Under the pieces are notes generated by a model. It searched no databases, was not told the DNA's origin, and worked only from the letters and a program-made list of their open reading frames with translations. A stretch of 64,000 nucleotides of DNA, from the NCBI RefSeq assembly GCF_963677565.1, contig NZ_OY781981.1, positions 2,529,001 to 2,593,000 of the forward strand, given 5' to 3'. This DNA comes from an uncultured Draconibacterium sp. Lineage in GTDB: Bacteria; Bacteroidota; Bacteroidia; Bacteroidales; Prolixibacteraceae. Made by a program: the position numbers and the translations under genes. Each line of letters begins with the position of its first letter. Within the stretch, counting starts at the first letter, position 1. Shown here piece after piece: positions 23,368-31,783 of this stretch.

Positions 23368-24300
23368 ATGTTGAAAATTTTCAAAACCTTTGGCGGTTAT
23401 GTTGAAATCGATCAGCCGGAAAGCGGTTGCTGGATTAATGTAACAAAACCTACTGCCGAAGAAATCGAATTGCTTACAGAAGGCTTTAAAATGCCAAAAG
23501 ATATTGTCCGGGACATTCTTGATGCCGACGAACGTTCGAGGATCGAATATGATGATGATTGGTCGCTAATTATTATTCGTATTCCGGTGCCAGACAAGGA
23601 TAACGGCGTTCCGTATTTCACAGTACCGCTCGGAATCTTTATGACTGAAAGTTTCACTATAACATTGTGTCAGGTTGAAAATGAAGTACTGCCTTATGAC
23701 AGTCCATCGCTTTACCGCGATAACTATCGACCGGTAAAAGACGTGCTGAATTTTGCCCTGAAACTGTTCTTGCGCACCGCAAATACTTATTTGAGTTATC
23801 TGAAATACATTAATCAGCAAACTGCAATAATTGAGCAGGATCTGGAAAAATCGATTCGGAATAAGGAATTGAACCGATTGTTGAAAATGGAAAAGTGTCT
23901 TGTGTATTTTATAACTTCCATAAAAGCCAATGAGTTGGTTTTGGCGAAGCTAAACAATGCAAATAAACGCACGATAAGCGAAATTAATGAAGACTTGCTT
24001 GAAGATGCCATTATCGAAAACAAACAGGCGCTGGATATGGCACAAATTTATTCTGATATTCAAAGTGGAATGATGGATGCGTTTGCATCGGTTATTTCAA
24101 ACAACCTGAATGTGGTAATGAAACAGCTGGCTTCTATCTCTATCATTTTAATGATTCCGACACTTGTAGCCAGTTTTTACGGGATGAATATTCCAAATAA
24201 CCTGGAAACCAATCATTGGGCATTTTTTCTAATCCTGGGAATCTCGGTTATTCTGGCTTCAATTGGTATTCTTATTTTCCGAAAACGCGAGTGGTTCTGA
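23368..24300 (+). CDS. corA: CorA-family Mg2+/divalent metal channel
   Basis: The 310-residue protein has a large N-terminal cytoplasmic domain, a long stalk helix and two C-terminal transmembrane helices. The GMN selectivity motif is present as YGMNIPNN between them. CorA mediates Mg2+ uptake, in some cases Co2+ or Ni2+. I chose the ATG at 23368: it has a perfect AGGAGGT seven bases upstream and begins MLKIFKT. An in-frame ATG at 23329 would add 13 residues overlapping the leader hairpins. Regulation through the leader is likely. Confidence 0.95.
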   Translation: MLKIFKTFGGYVEIDQPESGCWINVTKPTAEEIELLTEGFKMPKDIVRDILDADERSRIEYDDDWSLIIIRIPVPDKDNGVPYFTVPLGIFMTESFTITLCQVENEVLPYDSPSLYRDNYRPVKDVLNFALKLFLRTANTYLSYLKYINQQTAIIEQDLEKSIRNKELNRLLKMEKCLVYFITSIKANELVLAKLNNANKRTISEINEDLLEDAIIENKQALDMAQIYSDIQSGMMDAFASVISNNLNVVMKQLASISIILMIPTLVASFYGMNIPNNLETNHWAFFLILGISVILASIGILIFRKREWF

Positions 24301-24353
24301 TCTCATTCATTTTCTATTAAAACACAGTTTACGATAACTTAACGATTTATTTA

Positions 24354-24397
24354 GATGTATATATACGTCGAAGATAATTTAGACGTATATTTACGTC
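24354..24397 (+). promoter_or_regulatory. tandem operators of ars cluster 2
   Basis: GATGTA-TATA-TACGTC (24354-24369) and GACGTA-TATT-TACGTC (24382-24397) are 6-4-6 inverted repeats with centres 28 bp apart, directly before the second arsR. The second includes a near-consensus -7 element, TATATTTA (24386-24393). Confidence 0.7.
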
Positions 24398-24416
24398 GTT
24401 AAAAAAGGTTTGTAAA

Positions 24417-24752
24417 ATGGTACAATCAAAAACAGATTTATTTGCGGAGGAACTGAAAACGCAGGCAGCCTGGTTTAAGGTGTTAGCGCATCCGGCGCGT
24501 TTAAAGATTTTGCAATACTTGTCGGAAGCAAATAGTTGCATTACCGGTGACCTGTCGGAAGAATTACCATTGGGTAGAACCACCGTAAATCAGCACATAA
24601 AAGAGCTAAAAGAAGCTGGATTGATTCAGGGGCATATTGAAGGTGTGAGAACAAAATATTGTTTAAATCCGGAAAAGATTACCGAAGTAAAAACAGTAAT
24701 CAAACAATTCTTAACCGAGCTGAACATCGGTGATTATGAATGTAAATCGTAA
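24417..24752 (+). CDS. arsR: ArsR-family repressor (cluster 2)
   Basis: The 111-residue winged-helix protein has recognition helix TTVNQHIKELKEAGLIQG. Cys residues in NSCITGDL and TKYCLN are candidate As(III) ligands; a third lies near the C-terminus (YECKS). It is the first gene of arsR-arsC-acr3 and should repress it through the two operators just upstream. It is a paralog of the cluster 1 regulator but faces a different operator sequence. Confidence 0.93.
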   Translation: MVQSKTDLFAEELKTQAAWFKVLAHPARLKILQYLSEANSCITGDLSEELPLGRTTVNQHIKELKEAGLIQGHIEGVRTKYCLNPEKITEVKTVIKQFLTELNIGDYECKS

Positions 24753-24773
24753 TAAAATTCAATAGAAAATAAA

Positions 24774-25199
24774 ATGAAAGTATTAATTCTTTGTACAGGT
24801 AATAGTTGCCGCAGCCAGATGGCACACGGGTTTTTACAATCGTTCGATGAGCGTATCGAAGTATCTTCAGCAGGAACAGAAGCTTCCGGAAAATTAAGTT
24901 CGGGAGCGGTTAAAGCGATGGCCGAGATTGGTATCGATATTAGTGGTAACACATCCGACTCAGTTCAAAAATACCTGAACGATGAGTGGGATTATGTAAT
25001 TACCGTTTGTGGTGGTGCCAATGAAAAGTGCCCGGCATTTATCGGTAATGTAAAACACCGCCTGCACATGGGCTACGACGATCCTTCGCATGCCGAGGGA
25101 ACCCCCGAATTTGTGTGGAGTGAATTCCAGCGTGTGCGCGATGAGATAAAAGCCGGTTTCTGGAAACTTTACGAAGAGGATATTAAACCGCAACTATAA
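24774..25199 (+). CDS. arsC: arsenate reductase, thioredoxin-coupled LMW-phosphatase type
   Basis: The 141-residue protein has the P-loop CTGNSCRS (C-x5-R) of the low-molecular-weight phosphatase fold. The pair of relay cysteines in VCGGANEKCP, seven residues apart, matches the pI258-type enzyme that reduces As(V) to As(III) with thioredoxin. It lies between its regulator and the Acr3 exporter, giving a complete arsenate resistance path. Confidence 0.95.
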   Translation: MKVLILCTGNSCRSQMAHGFLQSFDERIEVSSAGTEASGKLSSGAVKAMAEIGIDISGNTSDSVQKYLNDEWDYVITVCGGANEKCPAFIGNVKHRLHMGYDDPSHAEGTPEFVWSEFQRVRDEIKAGFWKLYEEDIKPQL

Positions 25200-25202
25200 A
25201 AA

Positions 25203-25279
25203 GGAACAGGCAATTTGCAGTTGGCAATAGGCAAACGCCATAAACTTTACCTGTTGCCATTTTGCCTACTGCCTAATCG
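25203..25279. repeat. intergenic hairpin repeat between arsC and acr3
   Basis: GGCAATAGGCAAA (25223-25235) and TTTGCCTACTGCC (25261-25273) are inverted with one mismatch, within a longer imperfect palindrome. Repeats of this GGCAATAGGCAA type are common between Bacteroidota genes. It may affect acr3 expression relative to arsC. Confidence 0.6.
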
Positions 25280-25321
25280 TTAGTTTGATATTTACATCTG
25301 TCATTCTCAAATAAAAATGAA

Positions 25322-26392
25322 ATGCCATCAAAAAAACGATTGAAATTCCTCGACCGTTACCTCACTTTATGGATTTTTCTGGCCATGGCTGTTGGTGTTT
25401 TGGGAGGATACTTTTTCCCGGGCATTGCTGATTTCTGGGAATCGTTAAAACCCTCGGAAGAAAGCACAACCAATTTACCCATTGCCATTGGATTGATATT
25501 AATGATGTATCCGCCACTGGCAAAAGTCAGGTACGAGGAACTTGGCGATGTGTTTAAAAACTACAAGGTTTTAACACTTTCGCTGGTGCAAAACTGGGTA
25601 ATTGGTCCGGTGTTGATGTTTGCCCTTGGGATTTTATTTTTTAAACTCTTTCCCGGACAGGATAATGCGAACCTGCCGTATATGTACGGGATTATCATGA
25701 TCGGTTTGGCACGTTGTATCGCCATGGTTATTGTATGGAACGATCTGGCCAAAGGCGACACGCAATATGCAGCCGGTTTGGTGGCTTTTAACTCCATTTT
25801 TCAGGTGCTTTTCTTTTCGGTGTATGCGTGGTTTTTTATAGCTGTTTTGCCGGGATGGTTTGGCGTACCGACTAACGATGCAGTTGAAAATATTACCATC
25901 GCACAAATTGCCGAGAGTGTTCTAATCTACCTTGGAATTCCTTTTGCAGCCGGGTTTATTACCCGTTTTGTATTAGTACGCGTAAAAAGTAAAACCTGGT
26001 ACGAGCGGAAATTTATTCCCAAAATCAGTCCGCTAACTTTAATTGCACTGCTGTTTACGATTGTTGTAATGTTTTCGCTAAAAGGCGAATACATTGTGAA
26101 AATTCCGCTTGATGTGGTTGCTATCGCCATTCCTTTGCTCATCTATTTTGTAATCATGTTCCTGCTTTCGTTTTTTATGAGCAAAAAGGTAGGCGCCAAT
26201 TACGAACAGAGTACAACATTGTCGTTTACGGCAGCCAGTAACAACTTCGAGCTTGCTATTGCTGTTGCTATAGCCATTTTCGGAATGAACTCCGGAGAAG
26301 CTTTTGCCGCAGTTATTGGTCCGTTGGTTGAAGTGCCGGTTATGATTGCTTTGGTTAATGTAGCACTGAAATTTAAAAAGAAATATTTTTAA
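25322..26392 (+). CDS. acr3: Acr3-family arsenite exporter
   Basis: The 356-residue protein has ten transmembrane helices. The family's essential Cys is in LARCIAMVIVWNDLAKGD, and the SFTAASNNFELAIAVAIAIFG block is diagnostic. It exports As(III) across the inner membrane using the proton gradient. It is the last gene of the arsR-arsC-acr3 set. Confidence 0.96.
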   Translation: MPSKKRLKFLDRYLTLWIFLAMAVGVLGGYFFPGIADFWESLKPSEESTTNLPIAIGLILMMYPPLAKVRYEELGDVFKNYKVLTLSLVQNWVIGPVLMFALGILFFKLFPGQDNANLPYMYGIIMIGLARCIAMVIVWNDLAKGDTQYAAGLVAFNSIFQVLFFSVYAWFFIAVLPGWFGVPTNDAVENITIAQIAESVLIYLGIPFAAGFITRFVLVRVKSKTWYERKFIPKISPLTLIALLFTIVVMFSLKGEYIVKIPLDVVAIAIPLLIYFVIMFLLSFFMSKKVGANYEQSTTLSFTAASNNFELAIAVAIAIFGMNSGEAFAAVIGPLVEVPVMIALVNVALKFKKKYF

Positions 26393-26421
26393 TTTTTGCA
26401 CATCACGGGTAGTAATAAACC

Positions 26422-26449
26422 TTGTTTTCTAAATCAACCTCTATCTTTG
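26422..26449 (+). promoter_or_regulatory. promoter of the ferredoxin-nitroreductase gene
   Basis: TTG (26422-26424), 17 bp, TATCTTTG (26442-26449). It places the transcription start downstream of 26450, so the coding start must be 26474. Confidence 0.65.
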
Positions 26450-26473
26450 CGGTCAATCAAAACAAAACCAAAA

Positions 26474-27301
26474 ATGATCGATTTTAAGATTGACAAGGAA
26501 AAATGCACCCAATGTGGTTTGTGTGCGGCCGATTGTCCAACACTGGTTATCAATCCCAAAAGCGAATACCCTGAAATTAAAGAAGGCAAAGAAGCACAAT
26601 GTATAAAATGTCAGCATTGTCTGGCTATTTGTCCGACGGCGGCACTTTCTATTTGGGGAAAGAAGCCGGAGAACAGCATTCCTGTTAAAAAGAATATTGT
26701 TGAACCTGAAGCATTGGCTCAGTTAGTGAAAACCCGCCGTTCTATTCGAAAGTTTAAACCTGAAGAACTGGAGAAGGAGTTCATTCACGAACTACTGGCA
26801 ACAGCTGCTTATGCTCCAACTGGTCATAATAAGAATCAAGTTTTGTTTTCGGTTGTTGATAATCGTTCGGATCTTGAAAAATTCCGTGAAGCTGCTTATT
26901 CCGGAATAAAAACAGCTTTTGATGCAGGAAATCTTCCGGCCTCTATGGCTTTTTTGAATGATTTTCAGCGACTTTGGTACAGTAAACAAATTGATGTAGT
27001 TTTCAGAAACGCTCCGCATTTACTTATTGCATCGGCACCAAAAGCAATTGCAACACCCGAAACTGATGCCACTATCGCCTTGAGTTATTTCGAATTATTG
27101 GCAAACAGTAATGGCCTTGGCACACTTTGGAACGGCTTTGTAAAATGGATTATTCGCGATATCGTTCCCGAGTTAGGAAGTAAAATCGGGTTACCTGATG
27201 ATCATGTTATAGCAGGAGTTTTATTGTTTGGCAAACCGGCTGTAAAATATGCCCGCTCTATTCAAAGCGAAGGATTACATCTAAACAGAATTTCGTTTTG
27301 A
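26474..27301 (+). CDS. nitroreductase with N-terminal 2[4Fe-4S] ferredoxin domain
   Basis: The 275-residue protein starts MIDFKIDKEKCTQCG. Residues 1-60 hold two CxxCxxCxxxCP clusters (CTQCGLCAADCP, CIKCQHCLAICP). Residues about 85-275 are an FMN nitroreductase domain (TRRSIRKFKPEEL, YAPTGHNKNQ). The ferredoxin module should pass electrons to the flavin. The native substrate is unknown. It follows the arsenic genes but has its own promoter, so a link to nitroarsenical reduction is only a suggestion. Confidence 0.9.
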   Translation: MIDFKIDKEKCTQCGLCAADCPTLVINPKSEYPEIKEGKEAQCIKCQHCLAICPTAALSIWGKKPENSIPVKKNIVEPEALAQLVKTRRSIRKFKPEELEKEFIHELLATAAYAPTGHNKNQVLFSVVDNRSDLEKFREAAYSGIKTAFDAGNLPASMAFLNDFQRLWYSKQIDVVFRNAPHLLIASAPKAIATPETDATIALSYFELLANSNGLGTLWNGFVKWIIRDIVPELGSKIGLPDDHVIAGVLLFGKPAVKYARSIQSEGLHLNRISF

Positions 27302-27367
27302 TTTATAACTATTGGCATAAAAAGTTAATAGAAAGTAGAATAAAACAACATCTTTTAAATAAGTAGC

Positions 27368-27375
27368 TATATTTG
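27368..27375 (+). promoter_or_regulatory. -7 element of the fabF promoter
   Basis: TATATTTG matches TAnnTTTG. The resulting leader of about 90 nt contains TTCACAA/TTGTGAA (27382-27406), a possible hairpin or operator. Confidence 0.45.
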
Positions 27376-27469
27376 TTCCGTTTCACAATAATTAGTAAGT
27401 TGTGAAGTGATCAGTAACTAAATCATAAAAAGTTGTGCACGCCGTAAATGTTGGCCTGCAATTTAATTT

Positions 27470-28717
27470 ATGGAAAAACGAGTTGTAGTAACCGGAATTG
27501 GAGCACTAACTCCAATCGGAAATAACATAAACGAATTCTGGACAAATGCAGTGAAGGGAACAAGCGGAGCTGCACCGATCACCCGATTCGATACCACTAA
27601 TTTTAAAACAAAGTTTGCCTGCGAGCTTAAAAATTACAATGTTAAGGATTATCTCGACAGGACAGATATTAAACGTACCGATCTGTTTTCGCAGTATGCA
27701 TTAATAGCTACCGAAGAAGCGCTAAATGACAGTGGCCTCGACTTGCAAGCCATCGATCCGTACGATATTGGTGTAATATGGGGATCAGGTCAGGGAGGCA
27801 TGGATGTCTATGAAAAGGAGACCATGAATTTTGCCCGGACCGGGATTCCTCGTTTTAGTCCTATGCTTGGCCCAAAAATGCTGATCAATATGGCAGCCGG
27901 TATAATTTCGCTGAAATACGGATTGAAAGGAATGAGCTTTACCACGGCATCGGCATGTGCTACTTCTAACACGGCCATTATGGATGCATACAACTACATA
28001 AAATTGGGTAAGGCAAAGGTTTTTGTTACCGGTGGGTCGGAAGCAGGTATCATGGAAATGGGGATTGGCGGTTTTAATGCCATGCGTGCTTTGTCGGTAA
28101 ACAACGAGCATCCTGAGCAGGCATCACGTCCTTTTGATATGAAACGTGATGGATTTGTGATGGGAGAGGGTGCCGGAACACTTATTCTGGAAGACTATGA
28201 CCATGCAAAGCAACGTAGAGCAAAAATATATGCCGAAATTGTTGGGGCTGCAATGACCTCGGATGCCTACCATGTGGCGGCATCACATCCTGATGGCGAA
28301 GGTGCTGCCAAAGCGATGGAACTGGCATTAAACGAAGCGGGAATGAAACCCGATGATGTGGATTACCTGAATGCTCATGCCACTTCAACGCCCATTGGCG
28401 ATGTTAGCGAAATAAATGCTGTACGACGTTTGTTTGGCGAAAATCCTGAGAAACTGAAAATCGGATCATCAAAATCGATGGTTGGGCACTTATTAGGTGC
28501 TGCCGGTGCTGTAGAATCAATTCTTTGTGTTAAAGCTATAGAAACGGGCATTATTACACCTACCATAAACACAACCCAACTCGATCCATTAATTCCGGAA
28601 ACGATAAATATTGTTACCGGAGAAAGTGTTCAGTCAAAAATTGATGTGGCCATTACCAACAGTTTTGGTTTTGGAGGGCACAATGCAACGCTTGTATTTA
28701 AAAAGTGGAAAGGATAG
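27470..28717 (+). CDS. fabF: beta-ketoacyl-ACP synthase II
   Basis: The 415-residue protein has the thiolase-fold catalytic triad: Cys in TASACATSNT, His in NAHATSTPIGD and His in SKSMVGHLLGAAG. It elongates acyl-ACP with malonyl-ACP in fatty acid synthesis. No acpP precedes it, unlike the common fab arrangement, so it may be a second copy or a stand-alone gene. Confidence 0.95.
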   Translation: MEKRVVVTGIGALTPIGNNINEFWTNAVKGTSGAAPITRFDTTNFKTKFACELKNYNVKDYLDRTDIKRTDLFSQYALIATEEALNDSGLDLQAIDPYDIGVIWGSGQGGMDVYEKETMNFARTGIPRFSPMLGPKMLINMAAGIISLKYGLKGMSFTTASACATSNTAIMDAYNYIKLGKAKVFVTGGSEAGIMEMGIGGFNAMRALSVNNEHPEQASRPFDMKRDGFVMGEGAGTLILEDYDHAKQRRAKIYAEIVGAAMTSDAYHVAASHPDGEGAAKAMELALNEAGMKPDDVDYLNAHATSTPIGDVSEINAVRRLFGENPEKLKIGSSKSMVGHLLGAAGAVESILCVKAIETGIITPTINTTQLDPLIPETINIVTGESVQSKIDVAITNSFGFGGHNATLVFKKWKG

Positions 28718-28732
28718 TCAGGAAACTCTAAA

Positions 28733-29518
28733 TTACTTTACAGCCTTTATGGAATAAACCATTGGAATTTTATCTTCAAGGCCTTTAATTTTGAACTGCC
28801 CGTCGGCAACTTTCACTGTATTCTCAAAACAGTTGTAAGGCGAATAATTATATTCCTTAAAATCGGTGATCTTCAGCCCTGTTTTTAGCAGCGGATCCAT
28901 TACGGTGCTCAATCCATGATTCCAGTTTACCGATTGCTCTTTTATGGGTGCATTTCTGTCAGTATAGGTGCCTTCCTCTTCTTCAATAATAGGCTCAACA
29001 TCCATATACTTATATTCAATCTTTTTAAAATCGTCGCTCATCATCCAAACCACCGGATGAAACTCTACCAGCAAAAAGGTGCCACCTGGTTTTACAAAAT
29101 GACTGACAACTTCTGCCCATTTCTTCATATCGGGAAGCCAGCCGATAACACCATAAGAGGTAAAAACAATATCGAACTGTTCATCCAGTATTTCCGGCAG
29201 ACGGTATATGTCGCTTTGGATAAAGCTGGCATCGAGCCCCATTGTTGTATTCAGTTTCTGAGCTGTTTCAATGGCTTTTTCCGAGAAATCAACACCAGTT
29301 ACCTGTGCGCCATGTCGTGCAAGCGAAAGTGTATCCTGTCCGAAATGGCACTGAAGATGAAGTATTTTTTTCCCTTTAATATCTCCGAGCAGCTGCAGTT
29401 CGATCGGGTTTAGCGAGTCTTTCCCTTTAAGAAAGGCCTCCATGTCGTAAAATTCAGAATCGTAATGAATGGCAGTTCGCTCGTTCCACAGTCTTTTATT
29501 TACCTCAATGTAATCCAT
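28733..29518 (-). CDS. class I SAM-dependent methyltransferase
   Basis: The 261-residue protein has motif I as HLQCHFGQDTLSLARHGAQVTGVDFSEKAI and an acidic residue after the second strand, the usual SAM-binding layout. Downstream blocks FDIVFTSYGVIGWLPDMKKW and GGTFLLVEFHPV complete the fold. The substrate is not evident. It is monocistronic and convergent with fabF. Confidence 0.9.
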   Translation of the reverse strand: MDYIEVNKRLWNERTAIHYDSEFYDMEAFLKGKDSLNPIELQLLGDIKGKKILHLQCHFGQDTLSLARHGAQVTGVDFSEKAIETAQKLNTTMGLDASFIQSDIYRLPEILDEQFDIVFTSYGVIGWLPDMKKWAEVVSHFVKPGGTFLLVEFHPVVWMMSDDFKKIEYKYMDVEPIIEEEEGTYTDRNAPIKEQSVNWNHGLSTVMDPLLKTGLKITDFKEYNYSPYNCFENTVKVADGQFKIKGLEDKIPMVYSIKAVK

Positions 29519-29612
29519 TTTCTTTTTTTTGTAAACTTATTCAAATAAAATAAAATATTTATGATTCTCAGTAATCACCAAAAGGAATGAGAGTAGTACA
29601 AAGCCTTTTGTT

Positions 29613-29785
29613 GAGATTGCTTCAGTCGTTCCTCGCTCGCAATTACGATGTGTTGTAGTAAAATGGGGCAGCGGACAATGAACTAATTTGTCCCGGCACA
29701 ATTCATAACTGTCCGCTGCCTTATATCTATAAATAAGGTGTCATTGCGATACCGTGCACTGAAACGAATCAGGAGAAGCAATCTC
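29613..29785. repeat. nested composite palindrome, 173 bp
   Basis: Outer arms GAGATTGCTTC (29613-29623) and GAAGCAATCTC (29775-29785) are perfect complements. Inner arms GGCAGCGGACA (29667-29677) and TGTCCGCTGCC (29710-29720) are also perfect. A partial copy of the outer arm is at 31294-31325. No gene lies inside. Confidence 0.65.
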
Positions 29786-29934
29786 TGTAACTTATTGAAC
29801 CATAACAATTTTTTTCGTAACTTCTCAGCACCAAAAACAACACAAGTGCATTTCGCCATTTTTACATATGCCCAATCAGTGTGTTTTTACTTGCCTGTGG
29901 TGACTAAAAACTGCAGAATTGTTGTGCAAAAATG

Positions 29935-30205
29935 TATGCCGCTGCAGTTAGAAGGCAGCATTTTTTCAAAAAAACACCTCCTTCCATATGCAGAAGGCAT
30001 CACTTTTTCGTCCAAATGGCCTCTTCCACATGCAGAAGGCAACACTTTTTTGCCCAAATGCCCTTTTCCGCATGCAGAAGGCATCATTTTTTTGCCGAAA
30101 TGCACTCTTCCGCATGCAGAAGGCATCATTTTTTCGCCAAAATGGCCTCTTCCACATGCAGAAGACAACACTTTTTCAAAAAAATGTCCTCATCTGCATC
30201 TTCTG
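29935..30205. repeat. 42-bp tandem repeat array, about six units
   Basis: The core ATGCAGAAGGC recurs at exactly 42-bp steps (29988, 30030, 30072, 30114, 30156), with degraded units at both ends. Each unit has a T-rich block, an AAATGGCC-like block and CTTCCACATGCAGAAG, which can fold on itself. As 42 is a multiple of three, several frames stay open on both strands, but the peptides are simple repeats and I read the array as non-coding. Confidence 0.8.
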
Positions 30206-30356
30206 AAAGTATCGATAATACTGATGTTTTGGCCTTTTTTTGGCAAAGTCGGCGCGATGGTAGCAAGAAATTCCTCCGGAACTATAAATCAATATTTCTT
30301 TAATCCTCCCGGATACTTTCCAAATGGAATAACCCCCGGGACTAAAATTTAATTGT

Positions 30357-31091
30357 ATGCCAACAAGAGAATTACCAAAAAGTACCATTGGCAGGTACAA
30401 GGTGCTGGAAAAAACCAGCGAAAAATCAAGCAGTACGCCCGCTGAACAATGGGCGATAAGTACCGAAACGCAAACCCGGCTAACCACTCTTTATCCGGCT
30501 TTCAGGCAGGAGATGGGAGAGCGGCAGGAGCAGTTTGCCAAACAGGCCGAGGCTACCGAGGCCGAAAATGCGCAGCAACAGGTGTTGCATCGTTACGTGT
30601 CGCATTTCTTCCAGGTGTTTAATTTAGCTGTTGAGCGTGGTGTGTTTAACGCGGCCGACCGCCTGTACTACGGATTAAATGCCAGCCAAAGCGAACTGCC
30701 CAAACTAAGTACCGAACAAGACCTTACCACCTGGGCGCTCAACCTGATATTGGGCGAGCAGAAACGTACACAACAGACCGACCCCGAGGCTGCGGAGCCG
30801 GTGCCCATGAGTAACCCGTCGGCAGCCGAAGTGCAGGCCGAACTGACGAAGTACACCGAATTAAGTAGCGCACAGTCGGCCGAAAAGCAGGCTTTTGATG
30901 CCGAAAACAAAGATGTGCTGGATATGCTGCCCGAAATTGACGAGCTGATACGCGATATTTACGACGAGGTAGAATTTTACTACCGCAAAGAAACACCCGC
31001 CAACCGCCGTAAACTGGCGCGCCAGTGGGGCGTAGTTTATGTGTCGAGGCCGGGCGAAGAACCCGATGAGGAAGTGGTGGTGGAAGATTGA
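30357..31091 (+). CDS. GC-rich gene of unknown function downstream of the 42-bp array
   Basis: The 244-residue soluble protein has no signal peptide. Residues about 25-85 are helical and rich in Gln, Glu and Ala. The middle is hydrophilic, and the C-terminus (about 185-244) contains EIDELIRDIYDEVEFYYR, the basic patch PANRRKLARQWGVVYVSRPGE and an acidic end. I do not know the family. The gene is clearly richer in G+C than its neighbours and lies between a tandem repeat array and palindromic repeats, which suggests horizontal origin. A terminator follows at 31249. Confidence 0.7.
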   Translation: MPTRELPKSTIGRYKVLEKTSEKSSSTPAEQWAISTETQTRLTTLYPAFRQEMGERQEQFAKQAEATEAENAQQQVLHRYVSHFFQVFNLAVERGVFNAADRLYYGLNASQSELPKLSTEQDLTTWALNLILGEQKRTQQTDPEAAEPVPMSNPSAAEVQAELTKYTELSSAQSAEKQAFDAENKDVLDMLPEIDELIRDIYDEVEFYYRKETPANRRKLARQWGVVYVSRPGEEPDEEVVVED

Positions 31092-31154
31092 TTCCACCGC
31101 TTCTTCTGAAAATTGAAACGTTAACAAATGAGCGAATGGTACTATTAACTCACC

Positions 31155-31210
31155 CTGATTGTCCGCCAGCTGGCGGAACACAATCGTCCCTTCCGTCAGC
31201 TGACGGACAG
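31155..31210. repeat. paired perfect palindromes
   Basis: TCCGCCAGCTGGCGGA (31162-31177) and TCCGTCAGCTGACGGA (31192-31207) are each perfect 16-bp palindromes, preceded by CACCCTG as in the related element at 11739. Confidence 0.65.
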
Positions 31211-31248
31211 AGAGGGAATGAGGGAGAGTAAATACCCAACTCATTTTC

Positions 31249-31280
31249 AAAAGGCTGTTCCGGAGGGCAGCCTTTTGTTT
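31249..31280 (+). terminator. terminator downstream of the GC-rich gene
   Basis: AAAAGGCTG/CAGCCTTTT, 9-bp perfect stem with a 10-nt loop, followed by GTTTT. Confidence 0.65.
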
Positions 31281-31783
31281 TGGGCCCTCACCCAGAGATT
31301 GCTTCAGTGGTTTCTAGCTCGCAGTTGCAATTTTTACCACCCCACCGCTGTAAACGCGGTTCCCCCCTCCTTGACCCCCTTTGTCGGCCAGCACACAAGC
31401 CTTACTCTGACATTTCCCCCAATTGGGGGAAACAAAAAGGAATAGTTGATTTCATGGAGGGGAAATTGGGCTTATGGAAGATCGGTTTTGTCTTTGGACA
31501 TGAAGGAGAGCACGAACATTTCTCCTCTTCGGAGGAGGAGTACGCCCCGATGTGTCGGGGTGGGAGGTGGTGTTGATACCGTTCCCGAAGATTCGGGACA
31601 GGCTCTTTTAAAAAAGGAGGACGAGCAAGCCACCTAATCCGCCGGATTTTGTTTGGTTTTGTTTTTTAAACATAAGATAGGTACATTTAAGCCACTAAAA
31701 TTTAAACCGTTGTGTTTGGGCCCTGAATTAATAACAGAAAAGAATAGATTTATACAAAAAGTTGGGTTATACATTCAAGATGG
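31281..31783. other. gene-free stretch with repeat remnants
   Basis: About 500 bp with no convincing gene. It holds a partial GAGATTGCTTC repeat arm (31294-31325), a G+C-rich degenerate repeat (31335-31400), the perfect 20-bp palindrome TTTCCCCCAATTGGGGGAAA (31413-31432) and short hairpins near 31520-31600. It looks like a landing zone for small repeats. Confidence 0.55.

Noticed and set aside
23249..23368. A known Mg2+ (M-box) or Mn2+ (yybP-ykoY) riboswitch
   Set aside because: The leader is too short for an M-box and I see none of the conserved core sequences of either class. A covariance search would be needed to be certain.
29935..30205. CRISPR array
   Set aside because: The units are contiguous 42-bp tandem copies with no unique spacers, and there are no cas genes.
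29738..30352. Long open frames through the 42-bp array on both strands
   Set aside because: They stay open only because the repeat unit is a multiple of three. The peptides are simple repeats without a credible start or ribosome-binding site.
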